Of a stretch of 64,000 nucleotides of DNA, positions 21,974 through 29,135 are shown in pieces. The notes beneath the pieces are model-generated. The model was not told the origin of the DNA. It made no database searches and worked only from the letters and a program-made list of their open reading frames with translations. Source of the DNA: a virus. Positions within the stretch are counted from its first letter, which is position 1, and every line of letters begins with the position of its first letter. A program made the translations under genes and the position numbers. The stretch covers positions 21,551 to 85,550 of the IMG/VR virus record IMGVR_UViG_3300040959_000745; one strand, 5' to 3'.

Positions 21974-22221
21974 GAAGGAAGTATTTAAATAGAGTAACAG
22001 AAAGTGATTTTATAAACTGGTACTTTAGCGATTCAGAAGACTTGACCGAATTTGCAAAAGGTATTATTGATGAACTGGCAGAGACTGGTAAATGTAACTT
22101 GACTGTAAAGAAAGTATTTGATAACTGTGGGTATATACCCTCACACATTTGCGAGTCTAAACTGGATGGGGAAGAATACCAACCGCACGAAGTTAGACTG
22201 GTAAAAGATATTTCTAATTAA
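21970..22221 (+). CDS. Hypothetical protein
   Basis: 83 residues, MRRKYLNRVTESDFINWYFS, with three cysteines. Last gene of the unit and coupled by ATGA to the one before. No family recognised. Confidence 0.55.
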   Translation: MRRKYLNRVTESDFINWYFSDSEDLTEFAKGIIDELAETGKCNLTVKKVFDNCGYIPSHICESKLDGEEYQPHEVRLVKDISN

Positions 22222-22268
22222 AAGTAAAAAAGTTAGGGGAGAGTGTATAATAATTAAAAACTTTCCCC

Positions 22269-22276
22269 TATATTTG
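22269..22276 (+). promoter_or_regulatory. Promoter -7 box (TATATTTG), weak -33
   Basis: TATATTTG at 22269-22276 in the context TTTCCCCTATATTTGCAGAA, identical around the -7 box to the 20361 promoter. The -33 position reads TAT rather than TTG, so strength may differ. Confidence 0.5.
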
Positions 22277-22309
22277 CAGAACATTAATTAACCATAAAAA
22301 CTTAAAGTT

Positions 22310-22477
22310 ATGAAAGTAGCAAGACCCAAGACAGAAAAATGGCATAATGACCAAGAAGGTGATTGCAGAAAACCTATTGATAGAGATGGAAGTAAAAAAT
22401 CATATTATAAAAAAGGATGGTGGAAAAGATATGATAGAAAGAAGTTTTTCCGCAATATTAACAAGTGGTTTGGATAA
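22310..22477 (+). CDS. Small basic protein
   Basis: 55 residues, very basic, with YYKKGWWKRYDRKKFFRNIN. Its own promoter precedes it. The charge suggests nucleic-acid or ribosome binding, which is unproven. Confidence 0.55.
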   Translation: MKVARPKTEKWHNDQEGDCRKPIDRDGSKKSYYKKGWWKRYDRKKFFRNINKWFG

Positions 22478-22491
22478 TTACCGCTAAAAGT

Positions 22492-22521
22492 TTGCGGAGA
22501 AGAAATAAAAAACTATATTTG
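22492..22521 (+). promoter_or_regulatory. Bacteroidota-type promoter
   Basis: TTG(CGG) 22492-22494 and TATATTTG 22514-22521, 19-bp spacer. Confidence 0.75.
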
Positions 22522-22555
22522 CAGAACATTAATTAACAACTAAAAATTTAAAACT

Positions 22556-23215
22556 ATGCCAAACTGGTGTTCAAATTACGTAACGATTTACGGAGAAGAT
22601 TTCTCCAAAGTAAAAGATTTACTTTTAACTAAAACTGATGATGATGGTCTTTTCGAGCATACTGTAGGTATTGTAAAGGAAGGCTATTTAAGAGATGAAA
22701 AGTATAAAAATTTAGGAGAGGTTATGCTTGATAACAAATACTTTAACTGGTACGACCACAACATAAACGAGTATGGTACAAAGTGGGATGTTAATGAGAT
22801 TTCATTTGATGTTTTTGCCGACCCATCTGATGAGCATATTTCCTTTAGTTTTGAGTCCGCTTGGTCTCCTCCTTTAGAATGGGCAAGAAAACTGTCAGAT
22901 AAGTTTAAAGTAATTGTGGTAATAGAGTATGCTGAAAATGGTTGTGATTTTGGAGGTAGGTCAATATTTGAGAATGGAGATGAAAAGGAATTTGCACAAT
23001 ACACATACCTTAACTGGATGTTAGTTGATGATACGAGTGGAACTAGGTTTATGGAGGAAATAGAGTACATAACATCTCATATGGACAAAGATGAGTTTGA
23101 AGAGTATAAGCAGGATATTATAGAGTCTGCTGAAGAACAGTTAGACTCTACTTTTGTAAAGACTGTTGTGGATGTATTTGATGAAATAGAAAAGAGTATG
23201 TTTGAAGAATCTTAA
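22556..23215 (+). CDS. Api92/DUF1281-like protein with ferredoxin-like domain
   Basis: 219 residues. Starts MPNWCSNYVTIYGED and contains YGTKWDVNEISFDVF, then FSFESAWSPPLEWARKLSDK. The MPNWC-N opening, GTKWD and AWSPP blocks are hallmarks of the Api92-like/YubB family found on plasmids and phages. The molecular function of that family is not established. The C-terminal 60 residues are an added acidic helical extension. Single-gene unit with promoter and terminator. Confidence 0.75.
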   Translation: MPNWCSNYVTIYGEDFSKVKDLLLTKTDDDGLFEHTVGIVKEGYLRDEKYKNLGEVMLDNKYFNWYDHNINEYGTKWDVNEISFDVFADPSDEHISFSFESAWSPPLEWARKLSDKFKVIVVIEYAENGCDFGGRSIFENGDEKEFAQYTYLNWMLVDDTSGTRFMEEIEYITSHMDKDEFEEYKQDIIESAEEQLDSTFVKTVVDVFDEIEKSMFEES

Positions 23216-23240
23216 TAGTAATAGGTTATGTTTTAGAGTG

Positions 23241-23273
23241 CCTCTCCCCCGCTTTTGGAGGAGGGGTTTTTTT
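23241..23273 (+). terminator. Intrinsic terminator
   Basis: CCTCTCC pairs with GGAGGGG within 23241-23266, followed by seven T. Confidence 0.8.
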
Positions 23274-23276
23274 GTG

Positions 23277-23318
23277 CTTATAAGGATGATCCGATATACC
23301 TACTAGTTTGCGTGTTGT
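23277..23318 (+). repeat. Bipartite intergenic element, copy 5
   Basis: CTTATAAGG, 21 bp, TTTGCGTGTTGT. The second box is changed in its last bases, but spacing is kept. Confidence 0.8.
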
Positions 23319-23340
23319 GTGAACTGGTTGAACGTATTTG

Positions 23341-23445
23341 TAAGTTTATTTTAAAGTTATTGTACATACTATATGTTTACTTTTAAGTTATTATATGTAT
23401 TATATGTTTACTGTAAAGTTATTCTGTTTACTTTTAATTTATTTT
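23341..23445. promoter_or_regulatory. Operator-like array, 31-bp phased
   Basis: GTTTA-type units with AAGTTATT follow each other at 31-bp steps (equivalent points 23341, 23372, 23403), and a last unit runs into the promoter. Confidence 0.55.
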
Positions 23446-23460
23446 TTTTTGTAGAAAAGT

Positions 23461-23490
23461 TTGCGGAGAAGAAACAAAAAACTATATTTG
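23461..23490 (+). promoter_or_regulatory. Bacteroidota-type promoter
   Basis: TTG(CGG) 23461-23463 and TATATTTG 23483-23490, 19-bp spacer. Confidence 0.75.
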
Positions 23491-23523
23491 CAGAACATTA
23501 ATCAACATTAAAAACTTAAAGTT

Positions 23524-23802
23524 ATGGAAACTTACAAAAAGATTGGTAATTACACATTCAAGTTAACATCAAAATACAATATTGGTGATGAAATTTTTTA
23601 TCAGAATATGAAATGGAGTTATAAAGATGAGAAAAATATCATTACAAAAGAAAAGGCAAAAATAGTTGATATGTATGATTATGGTAATAAAAATTGGGGA
23701 ACACTAAATGTTAGAGTTATACCTGAAAGAAAAGAATTGTGGGATAAGGATGGTGGTAGGTGGATTAGTGAAAATGATATTATTTCAAAGGTGGGTGGGT
23801 AA
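23524..23802 (+). CDS. Hypothetical protein
   Basis: 92 residues, beta-rich and Trp-containing (IGDEIFYQNMKWSYKDEKNI, GNKNWGTLNVRVIPERKELW). It looks like a small beta-barrel. First gene of a two-gene unit. No family recognised. Confidence 0.6.
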   Translation: METYKKIGNYTFKLTSKYNIGDEIFYQNMKWSYKDEKNIITKEKAKIVDMYDYGNKNWGTLNVRVIPERKELWDKDGGRWISENDIISKVGG

Positions 23803-23811
23803 AAATTATTG

Positions 23812-23842
23812 CACATAACTATTTGTTAACCCAAGTTTAAAC
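23812..23842 (+). repeat. Recurring intergenic module copy (outlier position)
   Basis: CACATAACTATTTGTTAACC then CAAGTTTAAAC. This is the same module as between 8 and 13.5 kb, here inside the promoter-rich region and just upstream of the secreted-protein gene. Confidence 0.6.
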
Positions 23843-23851
23843 TTAATACCA

Positions 23852-24244
23852 ATGAAACTAACATTCAGTATTTTAATTATCTTTATATCTTTAACTGTAC
23901 ATTCACAGTCCAGAAGATTCACTTTAGATAAAAGTAATTTAGCAACAGTACAAAGTAACAATATTAATCAACCAACAAAACAATCTACTATGAAGTTATT
24001 CATCGCAATCGAAGAAGGAAGGAACCTACGTTCCAGATTCATTACAAGCTTGGAAATTATTGCTAGAAATGAAATTGAAGCTAGAAAAATTATCAGAGAG
24101 TATAATCGTTATGTATTTGATAATAAGTTAAAAGTAAAAGAATTGAACAGACCTATCATTTGTGAAGTAACTATGACTGGTGCATTTGAACACCATAAGA
24201 ACTCTACTAGAGGGTTTTATAACCCTACTACAGAAGTACAGTAA
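23852..24244 (+). CDS. Hypothetical secreted protein
   Basis: 130 residues with signal peptide MKLTFSILIIFISLTVHSQS. The mature part is helical and basic (IEARKIIREYNRYVFDNKLK). An internal ATG (MKLFIAIEEGRN, codon 47) could give a cytoplasmic form of 84 residues. No family recognised. Confidence 0.55.
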   Translation: MKLTFSILIIFISLTVHSQSRRFTLDKSNLATVQSNNINQPTKQSTMKLFIAIEEGRNLRSRFITSLEIIARNEIEARKIIREYNRYVFDNKLKVKELNRPIICEVTMTGAFEHHKNSTRGFYNPTTEVQ

Positions 24245-24268
24245 AGATATATTCACTCACTCTGTATA

Positions 24269-24302
24269 AAGGTGCTACATTAATTTGTAGTGCCTTTTTT
24301 TA
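24269..24302 (+). terminator. Intrinsic terminator
   Basis: AAAGGTGCTACA and TGTAGTGCCTTT pair around the loop TTAATT, and T residues follow. The ACATTAATTTGT centre recurs in the terminators at 26191, 27741 and 28491. Confidence 0.75.
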
Positions 24303-24304
24303 TG

Positions 24305-24346
24305 CTTATAAGGATGATCCTTTATACCTATTAGTTTGCGTGTTTG
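24305..24346 (+). repeat. Bipartite intergenic element, copy 6
   Basis: CTTATAAGG, 21 bp, TTTGCGTGTTTG, immediately after a terminator. Confidence 0.85.
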
Positions 24347-24366
24347 ATGAAGTGACCAGTCAGTAT

Positions 24367-24510
24367 ATATGTTTATTGTAAAGTTATTCTGTATACTATA
24401 TGTTTACTTTTAAGTTATTCTGTATACTATATGTTTACTTTTAAGTTATTCTGTATACTATATGTTTACTTTTAAGTTATTCTGTATACTTTTAAGTTAT
24501 TTTTTTTGCA
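24367..24510. promoter_or_regulatory. Four exact-phase 31-bp tandem operator-like repeats
   Basis: Units start at 24367, 24398, 24429 and 24460. The last three are identical and the first differs at a few bases. Each contains ATATGTTTACTTTTAAGTTA and TTCTGTATACT. A partial fifth unit (TTTAAGTTATT) leads into the T-tract upstream of the promoter. 31 bp is close to three helical turns, so a bound protein would occupy one face. Confidence 0.75.
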
Positions 24511-24517
24511 GAAAAGT

Positions 24518-24547
24518 TTGCGGTGATGAAATAAAAAACTATATTTG
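24518..24547 (+). promoter_or_regulatory. Bacteroidota-type promoter
   Basis: TTG(CGG) 24518-24520 and TATATTTG 24540-24547, 19-bp spacer. Confidence 0.75.
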
Positions 24548-24578
24548 CAGAACATTAATCATTCTAAAACAACACAAT

Positions 24579-25301
24579 ATGAAAAGTTTAACGTTTTTAT
24601 CAGCCAATCAAAAAGTTGTAAATGTCATTGCATTAAATAAAACTAAAAATGGCAAAATAACTACACCGAATAAATTAATACTACAAACCTATCACTTTGA
24701 TATTGAGCAAATAAATTTTGCCAAACAAGGTGGTAAAGGTATTAATTTAGATACTGGATTTCTTAATCCTAAATTAACTGAAAATAATTGTTTGAGCTGT
24801 CCTTTAAGATTTGGCGGTTGTTATACACATCACGGTATCCAGCCTGTAGGCCATTTATCTATGTTACGTAGATTGGCTAAATTAGATAAAATACCTCAAT
24901 ATTCTGTTGATACCATTAACCAATCTTTAGCAATGTTACAATTAACTACAAATAAATACATTAGGTTTGGCAGTTATGGGTGTCCAACAAATTTACCCTT
25001 TAATTTGGTACAATTATTAGCCGAAAATGCTAATAACTATACGGGATATACGCATGAATGGCACAATCCTAAAAACTACAAATATATGGCTTATTTTATG
25101 GCTTCTACTCACCAAAGTGACCCTATATTCAGTAGCAAATTAGCCAATGATTTGGGTTTTAGAACATTTGAGATAGACGGAAAAGTTAATACCGTCCAAT
25201 GTCCACATTCAACCAACAAAGATATTAAATGTGACAAATGTGGTTTATGTAGCGGATATAAAGGTAAAGGAAAAACAAATATAGGTATCCCAAAACACTA
25301 G
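24579..25301 (+). CDS. Cysteine-rich Gp88-like phage protein
   Basis: 240 residues from the ATG at 24579. The frame is open 117 bp further up, but that stretch contains the promoter. It has NNCLSCPLRFGGCYTHHG, then IRFGSYGCPTNLPFNLVQLL and, at the end, VQCPHSTNKDIKCDKCGLC. Clustered Cys/His and this block order match the Gp88-like proteins of phages and plasmids, possibly metal-binding. Function of the family is unknown. Single-gene unit. Confidence 0.6.
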   Translation: MKSLTFLSANQKVVNVIALNKTKNGKITTPNKLILQTYHFDIEQINFAKQGGKGINLDTGFLNPKLTENNCLSCPLRFGGCYTHHGIQPVGHLSMLRRLAKLDKIPQYSVDTINQSLAMLQLTTNKYIRFGSYGCPTNLPFNLVQLLAENANNYTGYTHEWHNPKNYKYMAYFMASTHQSDPIFSSKLANDLGFRTFEIDGKVNTVQCPHSTNKDIKCDKCGLCSGYKGKGKTNIGIPKH

Positions 25302-25323
25302 GTTTAGATTGATTAATTAGTTT

Positions 25324-25357
25324 AACGGCCTGGCAATAAGTTAGGCCGTTTTTTTTA
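25324..25357 (+). terminator. Intrinsic terminator
   Basis: AACGGCCT (25324-25331) and AGGCCGTT (25343-25350) pair perfectly, with a T-run after. Confidence 0.85.
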
Positions 25358-25359
25358 TG

Positions 25360-25401
25360 CTTATAAGGATGATCCTTTATACCTATTTATTTGCGTGTTT
25401 G
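25360..25401 (+). repeat. Bipartite intergenic element, copy 7
   Basis: CTTATAAGG, 21 bp, TTTGCGTGTTTG, after a terminator. Confidence 0.85.
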
Positions 25402-25421
25402 ATTAATTACTAATTAGTGTT

Positions 25422-25545
25422 TATGTTTACTTTTAAGTTATTATACACACTATATGTTTATTGTAAAGTTATTCTATATAGTATATGTTTACTTTTAAGT
25501 TATTCTATATAGTATATGTTTACTTTTAAGTTATTTTTTTCTAGA
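25422..25545. promoter_or_regulatory. Operator-like array, four 31-bp units
   Basis: TATGTTTA begins at 25422, 25453, 25484 and 25515, each followed by AAGTTATT. Phasing is exactly 31 bp as at 24367. Confidence 0.7.
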
Positions 25546-25550
25546 AAATT

Positions 25551-25580
25551 TTGCGGTGATGAAATAAAAAACTATATTTG
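25551..25580 (+). promoter_or_regulatory. Bacteroidota-type promoter
   Basis: TTG(CGG) 25551-25553 and TATATTTG 25573-25580, 19-bp spacer. Confidence 0.75.
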
Positions 25581-25613
25581 CAAAAGATTAATTAACAATT
25601 AAAACTTATTAAA

Positions 25614-25895
25614 ATGAGGAATTTAAAATTGCACGAAATTATTGAAAGGTCTGAATCGCTTGTGGAAATTAGCTATAAAGACGTTGCACCAAAAGTAAAA
25701 CAATTAAAAACTTACTACGGTACTAAAGTTTTCTTTTTGGCTACATTTGTTAGCAATGCTATTCAAGGTGGTATTGTTGTCCCAATAGATTATATAAATG
25801 AAGCAATAGATGAAATAGCACTACTACATTCAGAAGATAATGAGGAATTTGAATATTTAAAAGAATTATACAGTCACCAAACAGTATTATTATAA
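25614..25895 (+). CDS. Hypothetical protein
   Basis: 93 residues, helical, starting MRNLKLHEIIERSESLVEIS. Its 5' flank (TTAACAATTAAAACTTATTA) is repeated before the next gene. No family recognised. Confidence 0.6.
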   Translation: MRNLKLHEIIERSESLVEISYKDVAPKVKQLKTYYGTKVFFLATFVSNAIQGGIVVPIDYINEAIDEIALLHSEDNEEFEYLKELYSHQTVLL

Positions 25896-25921
25896 TTAAT
25901 TAACAATTAAAACTTATTATT

Positions 25922-26170
25922 ATGCCGTACTCAATTGAAGATACTATGGAAATTTACCTGTTAAATAATGAAACAGGCGAAGAATGTACTTTTAAAGTAG
26001 ATTTCAACTATTACTATGACGAAGGTAGATATCACAGTGCGTGGGAAGATAGTTATCCTGCTGAAGAATGTCTGGAAGTTACATGGGTTGAAAATGAAGA
26101 AAATTTGCCCGACTGGGTAACTGAGGAAATGATATATAATGAGGTGGAAAATAACTTACACTGTTATTAA
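25922..26170 (+). CDS. Hypothetical acidic protein
   Basis: 82 residues, strongly acidic (YPAEECLEVTWVENEENLPD). Second gene of the unit ending in the terminator at 26191. Beta-rich N terminus. Function unknown. Confidence 0.6.
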   Translation: MPYSIEDTMEIYLLNNETGEECTFKVDFNYYYDEGRYHSAWEDSYPAEECLEVTWVENEENLPDWVTEEMIYNEVENNLHCY

Positions 26171-26190
26171 TATCATAGAAAAATAGTGTT

Positions 26191-26228
26191 AAAATAGGGT
26201 AACATTAATTTGTTATCCTATTTTTTTT
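26191..26228 (+). terminator. Intrinsic terminator
   Basis: AAATAGGGTAACA pairs with TGTTATCCTATTT around TTAATT and is followed by T residues. Confidence 0.8.
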
Positions 26229-26270
26229 CTTATAAGGAAGACCTAATATGCGTACTTGTTTGCGTGTTTG
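26229..26270 (+). repeat. Bipartite intergenic element, copy 8
   Basis: CTTATAAGG, 21 bp, TTTGCGTGTTTG, directly abutting the terminator T-run. Confidence 0.85.
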
Positions 26271-26302
26271 ACCAATTGACTGGTTGACTGGATCTATTTT
26301 TA

Positions 26303-26386
26303 TATGTTTACTTTAAAGTTATTCTGTATACTATATGTTTACTTTAAAGTTATTCTGTATACTATATGTTTACTTTTAACTTATTA
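26303..26386. promoter_or_regulatory. Operator-like array, three 31-bp units
   Basis: TATGTTTACTTT units at 26303, 26334 and 26365, each with AAGTTATT or AACTTATT. Phasing is 31 bp. Confidence 0.7.
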
Positions 26387-26423
26387 TTACTATCAAAATA
26401 ACTTTTTAGTAAAAAAAATTAAC

Positions 26424-26450
26424 TTGATATTGAAATAAAAACTATCTTTG
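26424..26450 (+). promoter_or_regulatory. Bacteroidota-type promoter, TATCTTTG variant
   Basis: TATCTTTG at 26443-26450. TTG at 26424 is 16 bp away, shorter than usual. The 37 bp around it are repeated before the 28002 gene, so it is a distinct promoter type. Confidence 0.6.
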
Positions 26451-26483
26451 TATCGTATTAATTAATAACTAAAACAACACAAC

Positions 26484-26642
26484 ATGGAATTTTTAAAAGA
26501 ATTCGAATTGCAAGGATTTACTTACCACCTAGTTTTACACTGCGAAAAAACATACTTTTTTTTCGCTGGACTATTTTTTGAGGCTAACGGTTTTGAGTCT
26601 CAAATAACCGTTGAAAATTACATTTTATCATTATTAAATTAA
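26484..26642 (+). CDS. Small hypothetical protein
   Basis: 52 residues, MEFLKEFELQGFTYHLVLHC onward, aromatic-rich with a hydrophobic centre (TYFFFAGLFFEANG). It follows its promoter by 33 bp in the usual A-rich context. No family recognised. Confidence 0.5.
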   Translation: MEFLKEFELQGFTYHLVLHCEKTYFFFAGLFFEANGFESQITVENYILSLLN

Positions 26643-26648
26643 TTAACT

Positions 26649-26828
26649 ATGCTAAACTTAATCAAGCTCGTATTTTTGGTTTTAATTGGTATTGCATTAT
26701 TGTATATTGATGCGGTTATAAAAATACCACAATTAAAACTTATTGCATCATTTCCTTTTATGACAGTGGGAATATATCTAATTATCCTATTCCTTTTCCC
26801 TAAATTGGAAAAGCGGATAATTGGCTAA
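26649..26828 (+). CDS. Small two-helix membrane protein
   Basis: 59 residues with two transmembrane helices (IKLVFLVLIGIALLYIDAV and FMTVGIYLIILFLFP) and a basic end. It starts 6 bp after the preceding stop. Could be a small inner-membrane host-modifying protein or holin-like. No specific family. Confidence 0.5.
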   Translation: MLNLIKLVFLVLIGIALLYIDAVIKIPQLKLIASFPFMTVGIYLIILFLFPKLEKRIIG

Positions 26829-26888
26829 CTTTTTTTTAATTGGGTGAAAATTTTTTCATCCAATTATTCTTTATTTCAAATTTATTTA

Positions 26889-26896
26889 TATCTTTG
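26889..26896 (+). promoter_or_regulatory. Probable promoter -7 box (TATCTTTG)
   Basis: TATCTTTG 32 bp upstream of the DUF932 start. No clear TTG at -33. A TATTTATA octamer overlaps it at 26883-26890. Confidence 0.4.
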
Positions 26897-26928
26897 CTAT
26901 CATTTTAAACTTTAAAAATTTTCAAAAC

Positions 26929-27717
26929 ATGGAAAAAGTAATTTCAAAAGACGAATTAATTAAGATTTGTCCAGCAGTAATTTCAAAGCAATCACCATCA
27001 GTTAAAAGCCGTTATGTTCATATTAACACTATGGACGTTATTGAGCAAGTATTAAACAGTGGCAATTGGGATATTACCAAAGCAATTGGTAAGGACCAAT
27101 ACGGTTACCATCAAGTTATCTTGACTCAAAACGATAGTTTTGAGAACACTGACAAATTAGGAAAATTGTTTCCTCAAATTAAAGTAATTTCGTCTCATGA
27201 CGGTACAACAAAATTTCAGATGCTTATGGGTATTTTTAGACTCATTTGTGATAACGGTTTAGTTGCACCGATGAAAAATACTTCAGAAGCAAATACCGTA
27301 AAACATATTGGCATAGACACTGATTATGTTAACGGGGTAATCGAAAATACTTTATCTAACGGTTACGGTATTATTGGGAAAATTTCTAAAATGAGGAACA
27401 CTGATATTTTTGAGGATGCAAAAATAGACCTTATTAACACCGCACTATTGACTAAAGGTAGGGTACATGAAAATGAGGCTAGTAACTTTATTTCAAAGTT
27501 AAATACCGAAACCTACAAATCTATTTGTGAAATAAATAGACCACAGGATGCGGGAAATAATATTTGGAATGTTTTTAATACCGTTCAAGAAAATGTGCTA
27601 CGTGGTAATTATACGGTTTACGGGGAAAAGAATAGAAAGGCTAGACCTGTTACTGATTTTCGACTAAACGACCGTATTAATACAGCTATGTTTGAAAAGG
27701 TATTAGAACTAGTATAA
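26929..27717 (+). CDS. DUF932-family protein
   Basis: 262 residues. LGKLFPQIKVISSHDGTTKF, MLMGIFRLICDNGLV, NIWNVFNTVQENVLRG and the ending KARPVTDFRLNDRINTAMFE are the ordered conserved blocks of DUF932, a family frequent on plasmids and phages. The biochemical role is unknown. The length and all blocks are complete. It has its own promoter box and the perfect terminator at 27741, a stand-alone unit. Confidence 0.82.
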   Translation: MEKVISKDELIKICPAVISKQSPSVKSRYVHINTMDVIEQVLNSGNWDITKAIGKDQYGYHQVILTQNDSFENTDKLGKLFPQIKVISSHDGTTKFQMLMGIFRLICDNGLVAPMKNTSEANTVKHIGIDTDYVNGVIENTLSNGYGIIGKISKMRNTDIFEDAKIDLINTALLTKGRVHENEASNFISKLNTETYKSICEINRPQDAGNNIWNVFNTVQENVLRGNYTVYGEKNRKARPVTDFRLNDRINTAMFEKVLELV

Positions 27718-27740
27718 CATTAAAATAGTCTAGCATTAAG

Positions 27741-27774
27741 ATAGGGTAACATTAATTTGTTACCCTATTTTTTT
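27741..27774 (+). terminator. Intrinsic terminator
   Basis: ATAGGGTAACA and TGTTACCCTAT pair perfectly (11 bp) around TTAATT, then a T-run. Confidence 0.88.
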
Positions 27775-27776
27775 AT

Positions 27777-27818
27777 CTTATAAGGACGGTATAATATGTA
27801 TATTTATTTGCGTGTTTG
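27777..27818 (+). repeat. Bipartite intergenic element, copy 9
   Basis: CTTATAAGG, 21 bp, TTTGCGTGTTTG, after a terminator. Confidence 0.85.
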
Positions 27819-27941
27819 ACCTATTTTAAAGCGGTTTTTTTAGACGTTTTTTTGTTGACTGGGATTGTTCCCTATTGAGTAAAAAAAAGTCCTGAAATTA
27901 GCCTTAAAATAGCCTTGTAAAAAAAATGAAAAAAAATTAAC

Positions 27942-27968
27942 TTGATATTGAAATAAAAACTATCTTTG
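27942..27968 (+). promoter_or_regulatory. Bacteroidota-type promoter, TATCTTTG variant
   Basis: TATCTTTG at 27961-27968 with TTG at 27942, the same sequence block as the 26424 promoter. Confidence 0.6.
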
Positions 27969-28001
27969 TGGAAATTAATTTTTTAACTAAACTTAACTAT
28001 C

Positions 28002-28469
28002 ATGAAAAATTTAAAAGAACTTTTAGATTATTTGCACAAATTAATCGTACTGGAAAACCGCTCAAATGTCGGCTTTGTATGGATAGGGAAAACGTCCATT
28101 GCTAACTTAAATAAGTTAGGCAAAGAACTTTATCCTGAGGGAATAACTAAGGTGCAAAAGACTAAGGCTAATATTGCTAATAAAATTAGCCGTCATTTTG
28201 ATAAAGTTAATGAGCCGTTAAAAGGTATTGGTACATGGGGAAAAAGGATACATGCTGGACGTGTTGACCACAAAGAAGCAAGTTATATTGAAGTTTTCAG
28301 TGCGAAAAATGAGTATCAATATTTTTGCAATGCTACGGGCAATGAATTAAATTTTGCTGAAATTAAGCAATACCTATCTTTAAGACAGCCAACAGCACAT
28401 AAATATAGACGTTTTAAATTGGATGCAAATGTAGATTTTGTTTCCTTTGCAGGAAAGCGATTTAAATAG
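28002..28469 (+). CDS. Hypothetical protein
   Basis: 155 residues, basic, starting MKNLKELLDYLHKLIVLENR and ending DANVDFVSFAGKRFK. The middle contains VQKTKANIANKISRHFDKVN. Mixed alpha/beta with many Lys, possibly nucleic-acid binding. No family recognised. Single-gene unit with promoter and terminator. Confidence 0.6.
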   Translation: MKNLKELLDYLHKLIVLENRSNVGFVWIGKTSIANLNKLGKELYPEGITKVQKTKANIANKISRHFDKVNEPLKGIGTWGKRIHAGRVDHKEASYIEVFSAKNEYQYFCNATGNELNFAEIKQYLSLRQPTAHKYRRFKLDANVDFVSFAGKRFK

Positions 28470-28490
28470 CCTATAATTTAGTTTAAATAG

Positions 28491-28521
28491 GGGACTACAT
28501 TAATTTGTAGTCCCTTTTTTT
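28491..28521 (+). terminator. Intrinsic terminator
   Basis: GGGACTACA (28491-28499) and TGTAGTCCC (28506-28514) pair around the TTAATT centre, followed by a T-run. Confidence 0.88.
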
Positions 28522-29082
28522 GTGCCTATCTTATTCTAATAGGCTATTTAGACGTCAAATTTTAGACGTTTTTTTATTTTAGGTATATTACTATCATATT
28601 GATACAAGTATCGAAATTTCGCCTTAAAATAGGCAATTAGACCATCCAGAATATTATACTATTATTTAAGTGTTTTACGAAATTATATTTTATAATTTAA
28701 AAGTATAATTTAGCCAAAGTATAATATAATAATATAATTTGGTATTATACGTGTATGGCGAAATTATATTTGGGGGTTAGGTTTCTTGGCGATATAAAAT
28801 TTGGTGGAGGGTGGCCTGGCGCAGACTCGTTTTTATATCGAGGTCAAAATTTTTTACTGGGAAAAGTGTTTATCAAACTGGACCTACCTCCCTACCTCCC
28901 TACCAACCCTATCCTTCCATCCTACCTACCCACCTACCTACCATCCTACCAACCTACCTACCAACCTACCAACCCATCAGTCTACTTAGTCATATACCTC
29001 CAGCCTTACTCTTTGTATCAAACATAAAGGATCGAAAAAAGTTGGGGGGAGACTCTAAAAAATTATTTGCCTAAAAAGTAAA
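28522..29082. other. Non-coding: AT-rich spacer and CTACC microsatellite
   Basis: No believable gene. 28522-28750 is AT-rich with repeated TATAATTT and AGACGT. 28880-28990 is a C-rich microsatellite of CTACC/CAACC-type units (CCTACCTACCCACCTACCTA and similar). Three overlapping frames read proline-threonine-tyrosine repeats through it, as expected of a simple repeat rather than a gene. GTTTATCAAACTGG at 28868 also occurs near 18384. Confidence 0.6.
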
Positions 29083-29090
29083 TATTTATA
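29083..29090 (+). promoter_or_regulatory. TATTTATA motif, candidate phage late promoter
   Basis: TATTTATA at 29083-29090 starts the long effector-rich operon beginning at 29136. Confidence 0.45.
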
Positions 29091-29135
29091 TAAGAATAGT
29101 ATTTTAAAAAAATTCCGCAAAAAAAATTTTTTCCT

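Noticed and set aside
24462-24578. Longer start for the Gp88-like gene
   Set aside because: The extension would run through the operator repeats and the TATATTTG promoter.
28755-29074. Three overlapping plus-strand frames rich in Pro, Thr and Tyr
   Set aside because: They are translations of a CTACC-type microsatellite in three frames, not genes.
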